The notes: generated by a model not told the origin, from the sequence alone. A stretch of DNA of 64,000 nucleotides from Devosia sp. Root635 (GCF_001427605.1 NZ_LMGZ01000004.1:54299-118298); one strand, 5' to 3'. Counted from the stretch's first letter, positions 51,110 through 61,089 are shown. Made by a program: numbers and translations.

Positions 51110-51149
51110 ATTATGCGTGTTCCGATCCGGCGTCAGGCGTAGGCGGCCG

Positions 51150-51926
51150 CTACTGCGCGGCCGGCTCGGCCTCGGTGGTGGCAGCGGGAGCGTCGGCCGC
51201 CGGCGCTTCATCGCTGACGATCTCGTCGATGGCGGTGGCGGCGGCATCGGCAGTCGCCGGCTCTGCCGCAATGGCGCCCTGCGACAGCAACTGGGCCAGG
51301 TAATAGCCCATGCGGTTGCGCACATTGCTCTGCGCCATCGGGTCGTTGACCACGGCCTCAAAGCTTGCCTGCGCGGCGGCAAAATCGCCAGCCTTGTATT
51401 GCGCCAGCCCCAGCGCTTCGCGCGCGGCGTTGCGCAGCGGGCTGCCTTCGGCCGCAATGCTGCCGACGCGCGATTCCACATCGGCCACCGTGCCGGCATC
51501 CACCATCAGCGTGGCGCCCAGCACCAGCGCCAGTTCGCGCAGGCGCGGGTTCGATTGGGTATTGGCCAGTTCGTCATAGGCGGCCACGGCCCCCGCGGCA
51601 TCGCCCTGGCGGGCCAGCACGCCGGCCTTGCGGAACTGCGCCAGCACCGGATAGCTGCCGCTGCCATTGACCGACAGCGCCGTGAGCTGGTTCTGCGCCG
51701 ATGCCAGGTCGCCGCCATCGATGGCGTCGAACGCGGCATAGAGTTCGTCCGACGACTGCGCGGCATTGTTGGCGTGATACCAGGTCCAGCCTTCGTTGAC
51801 GGCGACGATCGCCACCACGCCGACGGCCGCGCCGATCACATAGGGGGCGAAACGCCGCCACAGGGCGCGCATGCGATCGCTGCGCAACTCCTCGTCGACT
51901 TCGCGGAAAATATTGTCCTGGGACAT
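51150..51926 (-). CDS. YfgM-like tetratricopeptide membrane protein
   Basis: A 258-residue protein. A cytoplasmic start (MSQDNIFREVDEELRSDRMR) is followed by one membrane helix (FAPYVIGAAVGVVAIVAVNE, about 27-46), a periplasmic TPR-like domain (for example EALGLAQYKAGDFAAAQASF) and an Ala/Glu tail. The layout and position next to der fit the YfgM family (TPR_21), which associates with the SecYEG translocon and periplasmic chaperones in E. coli. Confidence 0.82.
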   Translation of the reverse strand: MSQDNIFREVDEELRSDRMRALWRRFAPYVIGAAVGVVAIVAVNEGWTWYHANNAAQSSDELYAAFDAIDGGDLASAQNQLTALSVNGSGSYPVLAQFRKAGVLARQGDAAGAVAAYDELANTQSNPRLRELALVLGATLMVDAGTVADVESRVGSIAAEGSPLRNAAREALGLAQYKAGDFAAAQASFEAVVNDPMAQSNVRNRMGYYLAQLLSQGAIAAEPATADAAATAIDEIVSDEAPAADAPAATTEAEPAAQ

Positions 51927-52010
51927 GGCCTGCCTAAGGTCATCACTGCAATTGCGCGCACGTTTAGCATGCTGCCGGGGGAAAGCAAATGCGGGCAGGA
52001 CCCGCCATGG

Positions 52011-52646
52011 TCAGGCTCCGCCGTGCCGGCCCAGCGACCACTCGGCCAGATAGTCCGGCCGCCGCGTTCCCGGCACTGTATGCACCAGCCAGAATGATCG
52101 CACCGGCCAGCGATAGGCCCGGCGCAACGGCCGCTCCGGCACCCGTTCGGGCCCGTACCAGATTGTCAGATGCGGCACCATCGCGCGTGGCCCGACCCGC
52201 AAGCCGCGCCGCTGCATCTCCGCACGGATATCGCCATACAGCGCCAGCAGATCCCGCCCGCCATTCGAGCAACTCAGCACAGTCGGATATTGCGCCCGTC
52301 CACCCGTTTTTGGTCGTTGGCCGGCAAAGGTCAGCACCGTATCGAATGCCAGCTCAAATCCCGGTCGCCGGATGGCCTCGCCGACGGACAGCGCTTCATC
52401 CAGCAAATCCTCGCCGATTTCCCGCCCGCGTTGCACCATATGCAGCGACACATGCTGCCGCTCCGCCCGCACCACATTGCGCAGACCAAACCGCCGCCCG
52501 AGCAGCGCCGCCCCGCGCTCGATCTCCTGAGCTACTGCAGGCGGCGGCAACAGCGTAAAGTAATACCGATGCTCCAGCGCCCTCGCTTGCGCTACAGCCG
52601 GCGAGCCACCAAAAAGCTCGAATTGCATCTCCATGGCATAGCTCAT
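52011..52646 (-). CDS. thpR: 2'-5' RNA ligase family / RNA 2',3'-cyclic phosphodiesterase
   Basis: A 211-residue protein of the 2H phosphoesterase superfamily. The two catalytic motifs are HVSLHM (an HxS variant) and PHLTIWYG (HxT). Typical family proteins are about 180-200 residues. Activity is probably 2',3'-cyclic phosphodiesterase or reversible 2'-5' ligation of RNA. The ATG was chosen because AGGGA lies five bases upstream; further in-frame ATGs follow within six codons. Confidence 0.78.
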   Translation of the reverse strand: MSYAMEMQFELFGGSPAVAQARALEHRYYFTLLPPPAVAQEIERGAALLGRRFGLRNVVRAERQHVSLHMVQRGREIGEDLLDEALSVGEAIRRPGFELAFDTVLTFAGQRPKTGGRAQYPTVLSCSNGGRDLLALYGDIRAEMQRRGLRVGPRAMVPHLTIWYGPERVPERPLRRAYRWPVRSFWLVHTVPGTRRPDYLAEWSLGRHGGA

Positions 52647-52731
52647 TGTTCCCTGTTTGTTCTTTGGTAGAACAGCGCACCACATCGGTCAATCCGCCGT
52701 CGCATTGACCTGTGGATGACTGGCTAGGCCG

Positions 52732-54303
52732 TCATTCCCACTCGATCGTGCCCGGCGGCTTGCTGGTCACGTCATAGACCACCCGGTTGATGCCGCGCAC
52801 TTCGTTGATGATGCGGGTGGCCGTCTTGCCGAGGAAGTTCATGTCGAACTGGTAGAAATCCGCCGTCATGCCGTCGACCGAGGTCACGGCCCGCAGCGCG
52901 CAGACGAATTCATAGGTCCGCCCGTCGCCCATCACACCCACTGTCTGCACCGGCAGCAGCACGGCGAAAGCCTGCCAGATCTTGTCATACTGGCCCGACT
53001 TGCGGATTTCATCGAGATAGATGGCGTCGGCCTGGCGCAGGATATCCAGCTTCTCCGGCGTGATCCCGCCCGGACAGCGAATGGCGAGGCCCGGACCGGG
53101 GAAGGGATGCCGGCCGATGAAGCTCTCGGGCAGGCCCAGTTCGCGCCCCAGCACGCGCACTTCGTCCTTGAACAGCTCGCGCAGCGGCTCCACCAGTTGC
53201 ATATTCATGCGCTCAGGCAGCCCACCCACATTGTGGTGGCTCTTGATCGTCACCGAAGGACCGCCGGTGAAGGACACCGATTCGATCACGTCCGGATAAA
53301 GCGTGCCCTGCGCCAGGAACTGCGCCCCGCCCAGCTTCTTCGCCTCTTCCTCGAAGGTCTCGATGAACAGCCGGCCGATGATCTTGCGCTTGGTCTCGGG
53401 GTCCGACTGGCCATCCAGTTCCCGCAAAAACACCTTGGACGCATCCACATGCACCAGCGGAATGTTGTACTGGTCGCGGAACATGGTCACGACCTGCTCG
53501 CTCTCGTTGAGCCGCATCAGCCCGTGATCGACATAGATGCAAGTGAGCTGATCGCCGATCGCCTCGTGGATCAGAACGGCAGCAACCGAGGAATCCACCC
53601 CGCCCGACAGCCCGCAGATCACCCTGCCGGACCCGACCTGGGCGCGGATTTTCTCGATCATTTTGCTGCGATAGGCAGCCATGTTCCAGTCGGACTCGAG
53701 CCCGACGATCCTGTGCACGAAATTGGCGAGCAGCTTGCCGCCATCGGGTGTGTGAACCACCTCGGGATGGAACATGGTGGTGTAGCGTTTGCGCGCTTCG
53801 TCCGTGGCGATGGCAAAGGGCGCGTTGGGCGAGGTGCCGACGACCTTGAAGCCGTCGGGCAATTCGGTGACGCGATCGCCGTGGCTCATCCACACCGGAT
53901 AGCGCCCGCCGACCTCCCAGATGCCCTCGTAGAGCGCGCTGGGTTCGAGGATTTCGACATCCGCCCGGCCGAATTCGCGGTGGTGCCCGCCTTCGACCGT
54001 GCCGCCCAATTGCAGGCAGAATGTCTGCTGGCCATAGCAGATCGCCAGGATCGGCAGGCCGGAATCGATGATTTCCTGCGGCGCCCGCGGGCTGCCCGCT
54101 TCGGTGACCGAGGCCGGCCCGCCGGAGAGGATCACCCCCCTGGGCTGCATCGCGGCAAAAGCGGCAGCCGACTTATTGAACGGGTGGACTTCGCAATAGA
54201 CGCCGGTCTCGCGAATACGGCGCGCGATCAGCTGTGTGACTTGCGAACCGAAGTCGACGATGAGGATCGATTGCGGGCGGTCGGGCGTGTCTGTGCTGTG
54301 CAT
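52732..54303 (-). CDS. guaA: GMP synthase (glutamine-hydrolysing)
   Basis: A 523-residue enzyme that makes GMP from XMP, glutamine and ATP. The N-terminal class I amidotransferase domain has the nucleophile Cys in AICYGQQ and His/Glu in FHPEV. The ATP-pyrophosphatase domain has the P-loop [12 protein letters not shown]. The C-terminal dimerisation domain ends [15 protein letters not shown], as in the family. It follows guaB in the pathway but is read in the opposite direction, about 5 kb away. Confidence 0.97.
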   Translation of the reverse strand: MHSTDTPDRPQSILIVDFGSQVTQLIARRIRETGVYCEVHPFNKSAAAFAAMQPRGVILSGGPASVTEAGSPRAPQEIIDSGLPILAICYGQQTFCLQLGGTVEGGHHREFGRADVEILEPSALYEGIWEVGGRYPVWMSHGDRVTELPDGFKVVGTSPNAPFAIATDEARKRYTTMFHPEVVHTPDGGKLLANFVHRIVGLESDWNMAAYRSKMIEKIRAQVGSGRVICGLSGGVDSSVAAVLIHEAIGDQLTCIYVDHGLMRLNESEQVVTMFRDQYNIPLVHVDASKVFLRELDGQSDPETKRKIIGRLFIETFEEEAKKLGGAQFLAQGTLYPDVIESVSFTGGPSVTIKSHHNVGGLPERMNMQLVEPLRELFKDEVRVLGRELGLPESFIGRHPFPGPGLAIRCPGGITPEKLDILRQADAIYLDEIRKSGQYDKIWQAFAVLLPVQTVGVMGDGRTYEFVCALRAVTSVDGMTADFYQFDMNFLGKTATRIINEVRGINRVVYDVTSKPPGTIEWE

Positions 54304-54368
54304 GGCGAGCCATTATCGCCACGCCGCAGATTCCGCAAGCACCTCCCGCGCAGGCGAGGTCTGCGGCA

Positions 54369-54854
54369 TCAGTTCAGCACCGCGATGGAGAGGTTGAGCA
54401 GGCTCGCGAAACCCACCCACACCAGGTAGGGCACGAACAGCCATGCCGCGGCCGGGTCGAGCTTGCGCCCCGAGACGATGAACCCCACGATCAGCGCCAG
54501 TATGGCGACGATGACGGCGAAGGCCGGCCACAGCATCTGCCCGATGAACCAGATCGGCGACCAGGCCCAGTTGAGCGCCATCTGCGCGAACCAGATTTTC
54601 ATCGGCCCGCTGCCGGCGTCGATCATCCAGATGCGCCAGCCGGCCACCGCGATCATCACATAAAGCGCGAACCAGACCGGCCCGAAGACCCAGTTGGGCG
54701 GGTTGAACGGCGGCTTGGCCAACCCCTCATACCAGGCGCCGGGCACCGATTGCGTGCCGATCAGCGCCCCCACGCCGATGACCACGACGAGGAAGACCCC
54801 CAGCGTCAGCCAGGGGCGGGGGGTCTTGTAGTCGGCGAGGGAGGGAACGGTCAT
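54369..54854 (-). CDS. tspO: TspO/MBR family membrane protein
   Basis: A 161-residue protein with five membrane helices and the family motifs WYEGLAKPPFNPPNWVFGPV and NWAWSPIWF. TspO proteins bind porphyrins and tetrapyrroles and take part in stress signalling or porphyrin handling. Length is normal. The gene lies between guaA and rsmB in the same direction but with separate spacing. Confidence 0.92.
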   Translation of the reverse strand: MTVPSLADYKTPRPWLTLGVFLVVVIGVGALIGTQSVPGAWYEGLAKPPFNPPNWVFGPVWFALYVMIAVAGWRIWMIDAGSGPMKIWFAQMALNWAWSPIWFIGQMLWPAFAVIVAILALIVGFIVSGRKLDPAAAWLFVPYLVWVGFASLLNLSIAVLN

Positions 54855-54906
54855 GGATCAGGCTCAAACGGGGCTATCCTCCCCAACGCGCGAACGCGAA
54901 GACGGT

Positions 54907-56199
54907 TCACTTCGTCCGCCGCAACGCATTGAAATAAAACCCGTCCGTTCCGGTCAGCCGTGGCGTCAGCGCAATCCCGCCTTGGCCGGTCGCCAGACCC
55001 GCGGGCAGGGCGGTGCCAAAAGCCGCCGCCCACATGTCCTCGGGCGCCAGTGAGGCGAAGCCGGGATTGGCGGCGAGAAAGCCTGCGATTTGCTCGTCGT
55101 TTTCTTCCGGCAGGGTCGAACAGGTGATGTAGACCAGTGTGCCACCGGGCTTGAGGTAAAGCTGCCCCTCGGCCAGGATCGCTGCCTGTTCGTCCACGCG
55201 CTGGCTCAGCAGTTCCGGCGTCAACTTCCACTTGGTGTCCGGCCGCCGCCGCCACGTCCCCGTGCCGGTGCAGGGCGCGTCGATCACCACGCGATCCATC
55301 TTCCCCACCAGATCGTCCAGCGCGCCCGGCTGCGGCGCCCGCACCTGCACGTTGCGCGCGCCATTGCGCTTCAACCGGTCATAGATCGGCGCCAGCCGGT
55401 TGCGGTCGCTGTCATAGGCAAAGATTTGCCCCTTGTTCATCATCGCTGCCGCAAGCGCCAGCGTCTTGCCGCCAGCCCCGGCGCACAGGTCGAGCACCTG
55501 TTCGCCCGGCTGCGCGCCTGCCAGTGCCGCCACGATCTGGCTGCCCTGGTCCTGCACTTCGAACCAGCCCTTGAGATAGCCTTCGTCGGTGGTGACGTTC
55601 GGCGTCCGCGCATCGCGCGGTCCCGCCTTCATGGTCACGCCGACAGGCGAAATCGCCGTCTCCGCTGGCGCGAACCGCGCCAGCGACTTCATCACCCGCT
55701 CGCGGGTGGATTTGAGAGTATTGGTGCGCAGGTCCAGCGACGGCCGCCCGGCCATGTCCTGCCCTTCGGCAATCCAGTTGTCGCCAAAGCCGCGCTCCAG
55801 CGACGGCGCCAGCCATTCAGGCACATCCGCCAGCACCCAGCCTGGCACATCATCGCCCAGTTGACCAACGGCGCGCGCCATTTCATCGTCGCTCAGCGGT
55901 TCGGGCGCATGATTATCCCCGGCAAAGCTCTCGTTCAGCGCCGCCGGATCTTCGCCCCAGTCGCGCACGGCAACGGCCAGCACCAGCGCCCTCGGCGTAT
56001 CGCTGCCCATCAGCGCCGCATGCGAGGCCCGCCGCCGCAACGCGTCATAGACCAGGTTGCCGATGGCGGCGCGATCGCCTGCCCCGGCAAAGCGGTTGTT
56101 GAGCCCCCACGCCTTCAGCGCCTCCGACACCGGCCGCTTGCGCGTTTCGACATCGGTGAGCACGGCAATGGCAGCGGAGAGGCGGCCCGGAAGGCGCAT
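54907..56199 (-). CDS. rsmB: 16S rRNA (cytosine-C5)-methyltransferase, RsmB family
   Basis: A 430-residue SAM-dependent methyltransferase of the NOL1/NOP2/Sun (RsmB) family. An N-terminal NusB-like helical region is followed by the catalytic domain: SAM motif VLDLCAGAGGKTLALAAAM, motif IV DAPCTGTGTWRRRPD and motif VI ITCSTLPEEN, which carry the two Cys residues used in catalysis. RsmB modifies C967 of 16S rRNA in E. coli; the exact site here is not proven. Confidence 0.88.
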   Translation of the reverse strand: MRLPGRLSAAIAVLTDVETRKRPVSEALKAWGLNNRFAGAGDRAAIGNLVYDALRRRASHAALMGSDTPRALVLAVAVRDWGEDPAALNESFAGDNHAPEPLSDDEMARAVGQLGDDVPGWVLADVPEWLAPSLERGFGDNWIAEGQDMAGRPSLDLRTNTLKSTRERVMKSLARFAPAETAISPVGVTMKAGPRDARTPNVTTDEGYLKGWFEVQDQGSQIVAALAGAQPGEQVLDLCAGAGGKTLALAAAMMNKGQIFAYDSDRNRLAPIYDRLKRNGARNVQVRAPQPGALDDLVGKMDRVVIDAPCTGTGTWRRRPDTKWKLTPELLSQRVDEQAAILAEGQLYLKPGGTLVYITCSTLPEENDEQIAGFLAANPGFASLAPEDMWAAAFGTALPAGLATGQGGIALTPRLTGTDGFYFNALRRTK

Positions 56200-56200
56200 T

Positions 56201-56638
56201 TCAGATACTCGGAGCTAGGATGGTCAGTCGCAATACGAGCCATAGCCACAGAAGCCCCAGCACCACAAGGCCCGCCGTATAGATCGCGAACCGCCGATAG
56301 ACCCGGTTGGTGGTCACGTGCACTGCGGCGTGGCCATAGCGCAAAGCCACGAACAGCCAGGCCAGTACCAGCTCGATCCAGCCTGCGGCGCCGCTCCACA
56401 GCAGCAACAGCGCCGCCACATAGAACAACACCGGCAATTGGAACTGGCTGTCGAAATTGTTTGACAGCAGTCGCGCGCGCAGCGGGTAACCCTGACGCTC
56501 AACTGCGATATCCTTGACCGCGATTTCGCCACGCGCCACCCGTGGCACACGTTCGAAGCCCATCCATACCAGGATGCCGAACGTCAGCAGCACCTGGGCG
56601 GCAACGGCAAGGATCAGCAGCTTGTCGACCAGCGTCAT
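56201..56638 (-). CDS. MAPEG family membrane protein
   Basis: A 145-residue protein with four membrane helices. Motifs are RLLSNNFDSQFQLPVLFYV and RYGHAAVHVTTNRVYRRF, the bacterial MAPEG signature. Eukaryotic relatives are glutathione transferases/peroxidases of leukotriene metabolism; bacterial substrates are mostly unknown. It lies one base upstream of the rsmB start in the same direction, so the two are likely cotranscribed. Confidence 0.88.
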   Translation of the reverse strand: MTLVDKLLILAVAAQVLLTFGILVWMGFERVPRVARGEIAVKDIAVERQGYPLRARLLSNNFDSQFQLPVLFYVAALLLLWSGAAGWIELVLAWLFVALRYGHAAVHVTTNRVYRRFAIYTAGLVVLGLLWLWLVLRLTILAPSI

Positions 56639-56821
56639 GGTGGGTTCTCCCTATCGGAAGAGACTACGAGTCTCACGCCGGATTGGTTGCGGCCATGGCC
56701 AAACGCGGCAATCCCGCGACATATTTTCCATGCCCATGGTGCAAGCCGGCCTTTTGGCCCTATATTGCGCCGGTCAAAGCGACCCGATGCTGAGAGCGGG
56801 GCCGCATTCAATGAAAAGACC

Positions 56822-58099
56822 TTGTTCGCAGAAATACTGATCGTCGTCGTCCTGACCATCATCAACGGCCTGTTGGCGATGTCGGAACTGGCAGTCGTTT
56901 CCGCCCGCCCCGCCCGCCTCCGCGCCATGGCCGATCAGGGCAATAAAGGCGCCGCCACCGCCATCCAGCTTGCCGATGACCCCGGCAAGTTCCTGTCCTC
57001 GGTGCAGATCGGCATCACCCTTGTCGGCATTCTGTCCGGCGCCTTTTCCGGCGCCACGCTCGGCCTGCGCCTCACCGTCTGGCTCGAATCGATCGGCATT
57101 GCCGACAATGTCGCCGACGTGCTCGGCGTCGGCGTCGTCGTCGTGCTCATCACTTATATTTCGCTGATCATCGGCGAACTGGTGCCCAAGCAGATCGCTC
57201 TGCGCGATGCCGAAGGCGTCGCCGCGCGCGTCGCCCCCGCCATGAAGCTGCTGGCCGCCATCGGCTCGCCCGTCGTCTGGATTCTCGACATTTCCGGCAA
57301 ACTCGTCCTGCACCTGCTGGGGCAGGGCGGCGAGTCTGAGGAAAAGGTCACCGAGGAGGAGGTCAAGACCATCATTGCCGAGGCCACCACGGCCGGCGTG
57401 ATCGAAAGTGACGAGCATTCGATGATCTCGGGCGTCATGCGCCTGGCCGATCGCTCGGCCCGTGGCCTGATGACGCCACGCCTCGATGTCGACGTGGTCG
57501 ACCTGTCCGACGATGGTGACGAAATCCGCCGCACCATCCTCGATACCCACCGCTCGCGGCTGCTGGTGCAGGATGGCGACGCCGACTCGATCATCGGCGT
57601 GGTGGCGATCAAGGATATCATCGGTGTCTTCGCCAACGGCCAGCCGCTCGATATCCGCAAGTTCGTGCAGCCCGTGCCCGTGGTGATGGATCACGCCGAT
57701 GCGCTGGACGTGGTCCGCGCCATCAGAAATTCCACCGTCCACATGGCGCTTGTCGTCGACGAATACGGCCATTTCGAAGGCATCGTCACCTCGGGCGACA
57801 TTCTCGAAGTCATTACCGGCGTGTTCCAGGAAGAAACCGGTGACGACCCGGCTTTGGTCAAGCGCGACGATGGTTCCTGGCTGGTGGCCGGCTGGATGCC
57901 CGTCGACGAATTCGGTGACAAGCTCAAGCTCGCCATTCCCCGCGACGCCAAATACGAAACGGTGGCCGGCTATGTCCTCTCCATCATCAATCGCCTGCCG
58001 GGCGTTGGCGAAACCTTCGAGCACAATGGCTGGAAATTCGAGATCATGGACCTCGACGGCCGCCGCATCGACAAGGTGCTGATGACAAAGCTGGAATAG
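56822..58099 (+). CDS. CNNM/CBS-domain membrane protein of the CorC/HlyC (hemolysin) family
   Basis: About 425 residues. An N-terminal DUF21/CNNM membrane domain (LFAEILIVVVLTIINGLLAM, GKFLSSVQIGITLVGILSGA) is followed by paired CBS domains (LMTPRLDVDVVDLSDDGDEI, VVDEYGHFEGIVTSGDILEV) and a C-terminal CorC_HlyC transporter-associated domain (VAGWMPVDEFGDKLKL). Relatives take part in magnesium or cobalt efflux. The start is uncertain: the frame opens at a TTG at 56687, but the TTG used here begins directly at the first conserved helix. Confidence 0.87.
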   Translation: MFAEILIVVVLTIINGLLAMSELAVVSARPARLRAMADQGNKGAATAIQLADDPGKFLSSVQIGITLVGILSGAFSGATLGLRLTVWLESIGIADNVADVLGVGVVVVLITYISLIIGELVPKQIALRDAEGVAARVAPAMKLLAAIGSPVVWILDISGKLVLHLLGQGGESEEKVTEEEVKTIIAEATTAGVIESDEHSMISGVMRLADRSARGLMTPRLDVDVVDLSDDGDEIRRTILDTHRSRLLVQDGDADSIIGVVAIKDIIGVFANGQPLDIRKFVQPVPVVMDHADALDVVRAIRNSTVHMALVVDEYGHFEGIVTSGDILEVITGVFQEETGDDPALVKRDDGSWLVAGWMPVDEFGDKLKLAIPRDAKYETVAGYVLSIINRLPGVGETFEHNGWKFEIMDLDGRRIDKVLMTKLE

Positions 58100-58100
58100 G

Positions 58101-58242
58101 GCCTCTTCACCTCTCCCTTGGGGGAGAGGTCGGCGCGTAGCGCCGGGTGAGGGGGCCTTTACTGGGTGCGGTGCTTGGGGAAGGCCCCCTCACCCGACCC
58201 GAAGACGGGTCGACCTCTCCCCCAAGGGAGAGGTGAGAAGCC
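58101..58242. repeat. head-to-head pair of about 60-base palindromic elements
   Basis: Two inverted copies of one element. Each begins with the hairpin CCTCTCCC-TT-GGGGGAGAGG, continues with a second small hairpin and ends GGGTGAGGGGGCCTT. The second hairpin differs between the copies (GGCGC-GTA-GCGCC against GACCCG-TCTT-CGGGTC) yet pairs in both. The pair fills the gap between two convergent genes and may terminate both. Confidence 0.7.
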
Positions 58243-58832
58243 TACAACGTCATCCCGAACCAGACCGCCCCTTGCGTCCGCAGTGGCGTAAACCCGCTGC
58301 GCGTCCAGAAGGCGATGCCGCCGGCATTGCTCGGGCTGGCTCCGAGGTGAATCCCGCTCACCCCGGCCGCCCGCGCCTGCTCCACCCACAGCTGCAGCAG
58401 CCCCGTGCCCACGCGCTGCCCACGCAGCCGTGGCAGCAGGTTCATGTGGATATGCGCCGGATATTGCGCCACGATGTCGGCCGGATTGTCCCCCGGCCGG
58501 TTCATGGATGCCACGCGCTCCCGGTCAGCCGGCGTCAGCCCGGTGGCCTGCGCATAGTACTGGCGCAAAGCCGGCCACCATTCCCGCTCCAGCCGGGCGC
58601 CGAAGGCTGCGGTGTCATAGGTGCCGACCACATAGCCCGCCACGCCCTCGGCGTCCTCGGCCACGAACACATTGGCCGGCTCCAGCACGCCATAGGGCGC
58701 CGCATAGATATGGCCCACCGCCTTGCGGTCATTATGCAGGGGCGAGGCATCCGCGCCGGCATCGCCGGTGGCGAGGCAAATCTCGTAGAGCGCATCGAGA
58801 TCGTCGGCCCGATAGGCCCGCAGCGCGACCAT
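58242..58832 (-). CDS. GNAT family N-acetyltransferase
   Basis: A 196-residue GNAT enzyme: ALRAYRADDLDALYEICLAT at the start, the acetyl-CoA motif RLRGQRVGTGLLQLWVEQAR, and LGASPSNAGGIAFWTRSGF near the end. The acceptor is unknown. The start codon overlaps the last base of the SDR stop (TGATG), so translation is coupled to the SDR and purF genes upstream. Confidence 0.88.
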   Translation of the reverse strand: MVALRAYRADDLDALYEICLATGDAGADASPLHNDRKAVGHIYAAPYGVLEPANVFVAEDAEGVAGYVVGTYDTAAFGARLEREWWPALRQYYAQATGLTPADRERVASMNRPGDNPADIVAQYPAHIHMNLLPRLRGQRVGTGLLQLWVEQARAAGVSGIHLGASPSNAGGIAFWTRSGFTPLRTQGAVWFGMTL

Positions 58833-59581
58833 CAGATATCCTCGAAGGCGCCGGTCTCGACGTTGAACAGCCTGCCGCTTTCCTTGACCGCCGGGCTGAT
58901 CAGGTCGATCAGTTGCGGGGCGATGTCGGACGGCTTGGGCAGCGTCTCCGGGTTTTCACCCGGCATCGCCTTGGCGCGCATCGCCGTGCGCACCGCGCCG
59001 GGATAGAACACGTTGACCTTGACCTTGGTCTGCGCCACCTCGCCGGCATAGGATTTGGCCATGGCGTCCACCGCCGCCTTGCTGGCGGCATAGAGCCCCC
59101 AGAACGGCCGCGCCGAACGCGCCGACGACGACGACACGAACACCGCGCGGCCCGCCGTCGATTGCCGCAGCAGCAGGTCGGTGGCGCGCAGCAGGCGATA
59201 GTTGGCCGTCACGTTGACCGCCATCACCTTCTCGAAATCCTCGGGCTTTACATGGGGCAGCGGGCTCAGCACGCCCAGTTGCCCCGCATTGGCGACGAGA
59301 CCGTCCAGCGCGCCCCAGCGCTCGAAGATGGCCGCGCCCAGCCGGTCGATGGCATCGCCGTCGCGCAAATCCAGCGGCACCAGCGTCGCCGCCGATCCCA
59401 GGTCCTGGATTTCGTCGTCGAGTTCCTCGAGCCCACCCACCGTGCGGGCCACCGCCACCACATGGGCGCCGCGCTTTGCCGCCTCGATGGCCGACGCGTA
59501 GCCGAGGCCCCGCGAAGCGCCGGTGACGAGGACGACCTTGCCGGCCAGATCCTGACCCGTCATATCCTGATTTCCAGCCAT
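58832..59581 (-). CDS. SDR family NAD(P)-dependent oxidoreductase
   Basis: A 249-residue classical short-chain dehydrogenase. The cofactor motif is VLVTGASRGLGYAS (TGxxxGxG), then LVANAG (NAG), the catalytic Ser in VFVSSSSA and Tyr/Lys in YAASKAAVDAMA. The substrate is unknown. The start overlaps the purF stop by one base (TAATG); a second ATG lies six codons on. Placement directly behind purF is common in related genomes. Confidence 0.92.
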   Translation of the reverse strand: MAGNQDMTGQDLAGKVVLVTGASRGLGYASAIEAAKRGAHVVAVARTVGGLEELDDEIQDLGSAATLVPLDLRDGDAIDRLGAAIFERWGALDGLVANAGQLGVLSPLPHVKPEDFEKVMAVNVTANYRLLRATDLLLRQSTAGRAVFVSSSSARSARPFWGLYAASKAAVDAMAKSYAGEVAQTKVKVNVFYPGAVRTAMRAKAMPGENPETLPKPSDIAPQLIDLISPAVKESGRLFNVETGAFEDI

Positions 59582-61089
59582 TAACCGGCCTCTTTGAGCA
59601 GGGAAACTTGTTTCGGCTCGCTCTTGGCGCGCCCATTGAGATCGGTCAACTGCGTCGGATAGTCGCCCGTGAAATAGTGGTCCGTGAATTGCGGCGCCGC
59701 ATTGTTGCGCTTCTCCCCACCCACCGCCTCATAGAGCCCGTCGATGCTGAGGAATTCCAGCGAGTCGGCACCGATGAACTTGCACATCGATTCCAGGCTC
59801 TTGTGCTGGTTGGCCAGCAGCTTTTCCGGGTCCGGCGTGTCGATGCCGTAATAGTCCGAATAATAGATCATCGGGCTGGCGACGCGGATATGCACCTCGG
59901 TCGCCCCGGCGTCGCGCATCATCTGCACGATCTTGACCGATGTCGTGCCCCGCACGATGGAATCGTCGATCAGCACCACGCGCTTACCGGCGATTTCGGC
60001 CCGGTTGGCCGAATGCTTGAGCTTGACGCCGAAGGCGCGGATCGACTGCGTCGGTTCGATGAAGGTGCGGCCCACATAGTGGTTGCGGATAATGCCCAGC
60101 TCGAAGGGAATACCGCTCTGCTGTGCATAGCCGATCGCCGCCGGCGTGCCGCCATCGGGCACCGGCACCACCACATCGGCGTCCACAGGCGCTTCCTTGG
60201 CCAGGTTCATCCCCATGCGCTTGCGGGCCGAATAGACGCTGCGGCCGGACACCACGGAATCGGGGCGGGCGAAATAGACATATTCGAACAGGCATGGCCG
60301 TTCCGGCGTCGGCCGCGCCGGCTTGCGCGCCTCGATGCTGATCGAGCCATCCGGCTGGATTTCGCAGATCACCACCTCGCCGTTCTCGACATCGCGGATA
60401 TATTTGGCGCCGATCATGTCGAGCGCGCAGGTCTCCGAGCAGAAGATCGGCTTGCCGTCCAGTTCCCCCATCACCAGCGGGCGAATGCCGATGGGGTCGC
60501 GCGCCGCGATCAGCTTGGTGCGGGTCATGGCCAGCATGGCATACCCCCCCTCCATCTGGCGGATCGCGTCGATGAAGCGGTCGGTCGAGGAGGAATGGCG
60601 AGAGCGCGCCACCAGATGCAGCACCACTTCGGTATCGGAGGTCGACTGGCAGATCGCGCCGGTAGCGATGATCTGCCGGCGCAGCGTCAGCCCATTGGTG
60701 AAATTGCCGTTATGGGCAATGGCGATGCCGCCATCCTCCAGTTCGGCAAACAGCGGCTGCACATTGCGGAGCGCCACTTCACCGGTGGTCGAATAGCGCG
60801 TATGGCCCATCGCCATCGAACCGGGGAGCTTCGCCAGCAAAGCCGGGTCGGTATAGTGGTCGCCCACCAGCCCCATGCGCTTCTCGGTGAAGAACTGCTT
60901 GCCGTCGAAGCTGACGATGCCGGCCGCTTCCTGTCCGCGATGCTGCAGCGCATGCAGCCCCAGCGCCGTCAGGGTCGCGGCGTCGCTATGCCCCAAAATG
61001 CCAAACACGCCGCACTCTTCATGCAGCGTGTCGCCTTCAAGTTCATCGAGAAAAGAGTCATCGCTCGGATGGTTCACCGGGCTCTCCAT
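59581..61089 (-). CDS. purF: amidophosphoribosyltransferase
   Basis: A 502-residue enzyme that catalyses the first step of purine synthesis, making phosphoribosylamine from PRPP and glutamine. A 25-residue propeptide (ending GDTLHEE) is expected to be removed to expose the nucleophile Cys26 (CGVFGI) of the Ntn-type glutaminase domain. The PRPP-binding motif VLIDDSIVRGTTS is in the transferase domain. It is the head of a purF-SDR-GNAT set with one-base overlaps. Confidence 0.97.
   Translation of the reverse strand: MESPVNHPSDDSFLDELEGDTLHEECGVFGILGHSDAATLTALGLHALQHRGQEAAGIVSFDGKQFFTEKRMGLVGDHYTDPALLAKLPGSMAMGHTRYSTTGEVALRNVQPLFAELEDGGIAIAHNGNFTNGLTLRRQIIATGAICQSTSDTEVVLHLVARSRHSSSTDRFIDAIRQMEGGYAMLAMTRTKLIAARDPIGIRPLVMGELDGKPIFCSETCALDMIGAKYIRDVENGEVVICEIQPDGSISIEARKPARPTPERPCLFEYVYFARPDSVVSGRSVYSARKRMGMNLAKEAPVDADVVVPVPDGGTPAAIGYAQQSGIPFELGIIRNHYVGRTFIEPTQSIRAFGVKLKHSANRAEIAGKRVVLIDDSIVRGTTSVKIVQMMRDAGATEVHIRVASPMIYYSDYYGIDTPDPEKLLANQHKSLESMCKFIGADSLEFLSIDGLYEAVGGEKRNNAAPQFTDHYFTGDYPTQLTDLNGRAKSEPKQVSLLKEAG

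Noticed and set aside
51110..51499. N-terminal extension of der in the same frame
   Set aside because: The extra 130 codons are Arg/Pro-rich, overlap the TPR gene and precede the normal der start MTVTVAIVGRPN.
58101..58242. Insertion sequence or CRISPR-like repeat
   Set aside because: There are only two inverted copies, no transposase gene, no target duplication seen, and no regular spacers. It is a palindromic intergenic element.
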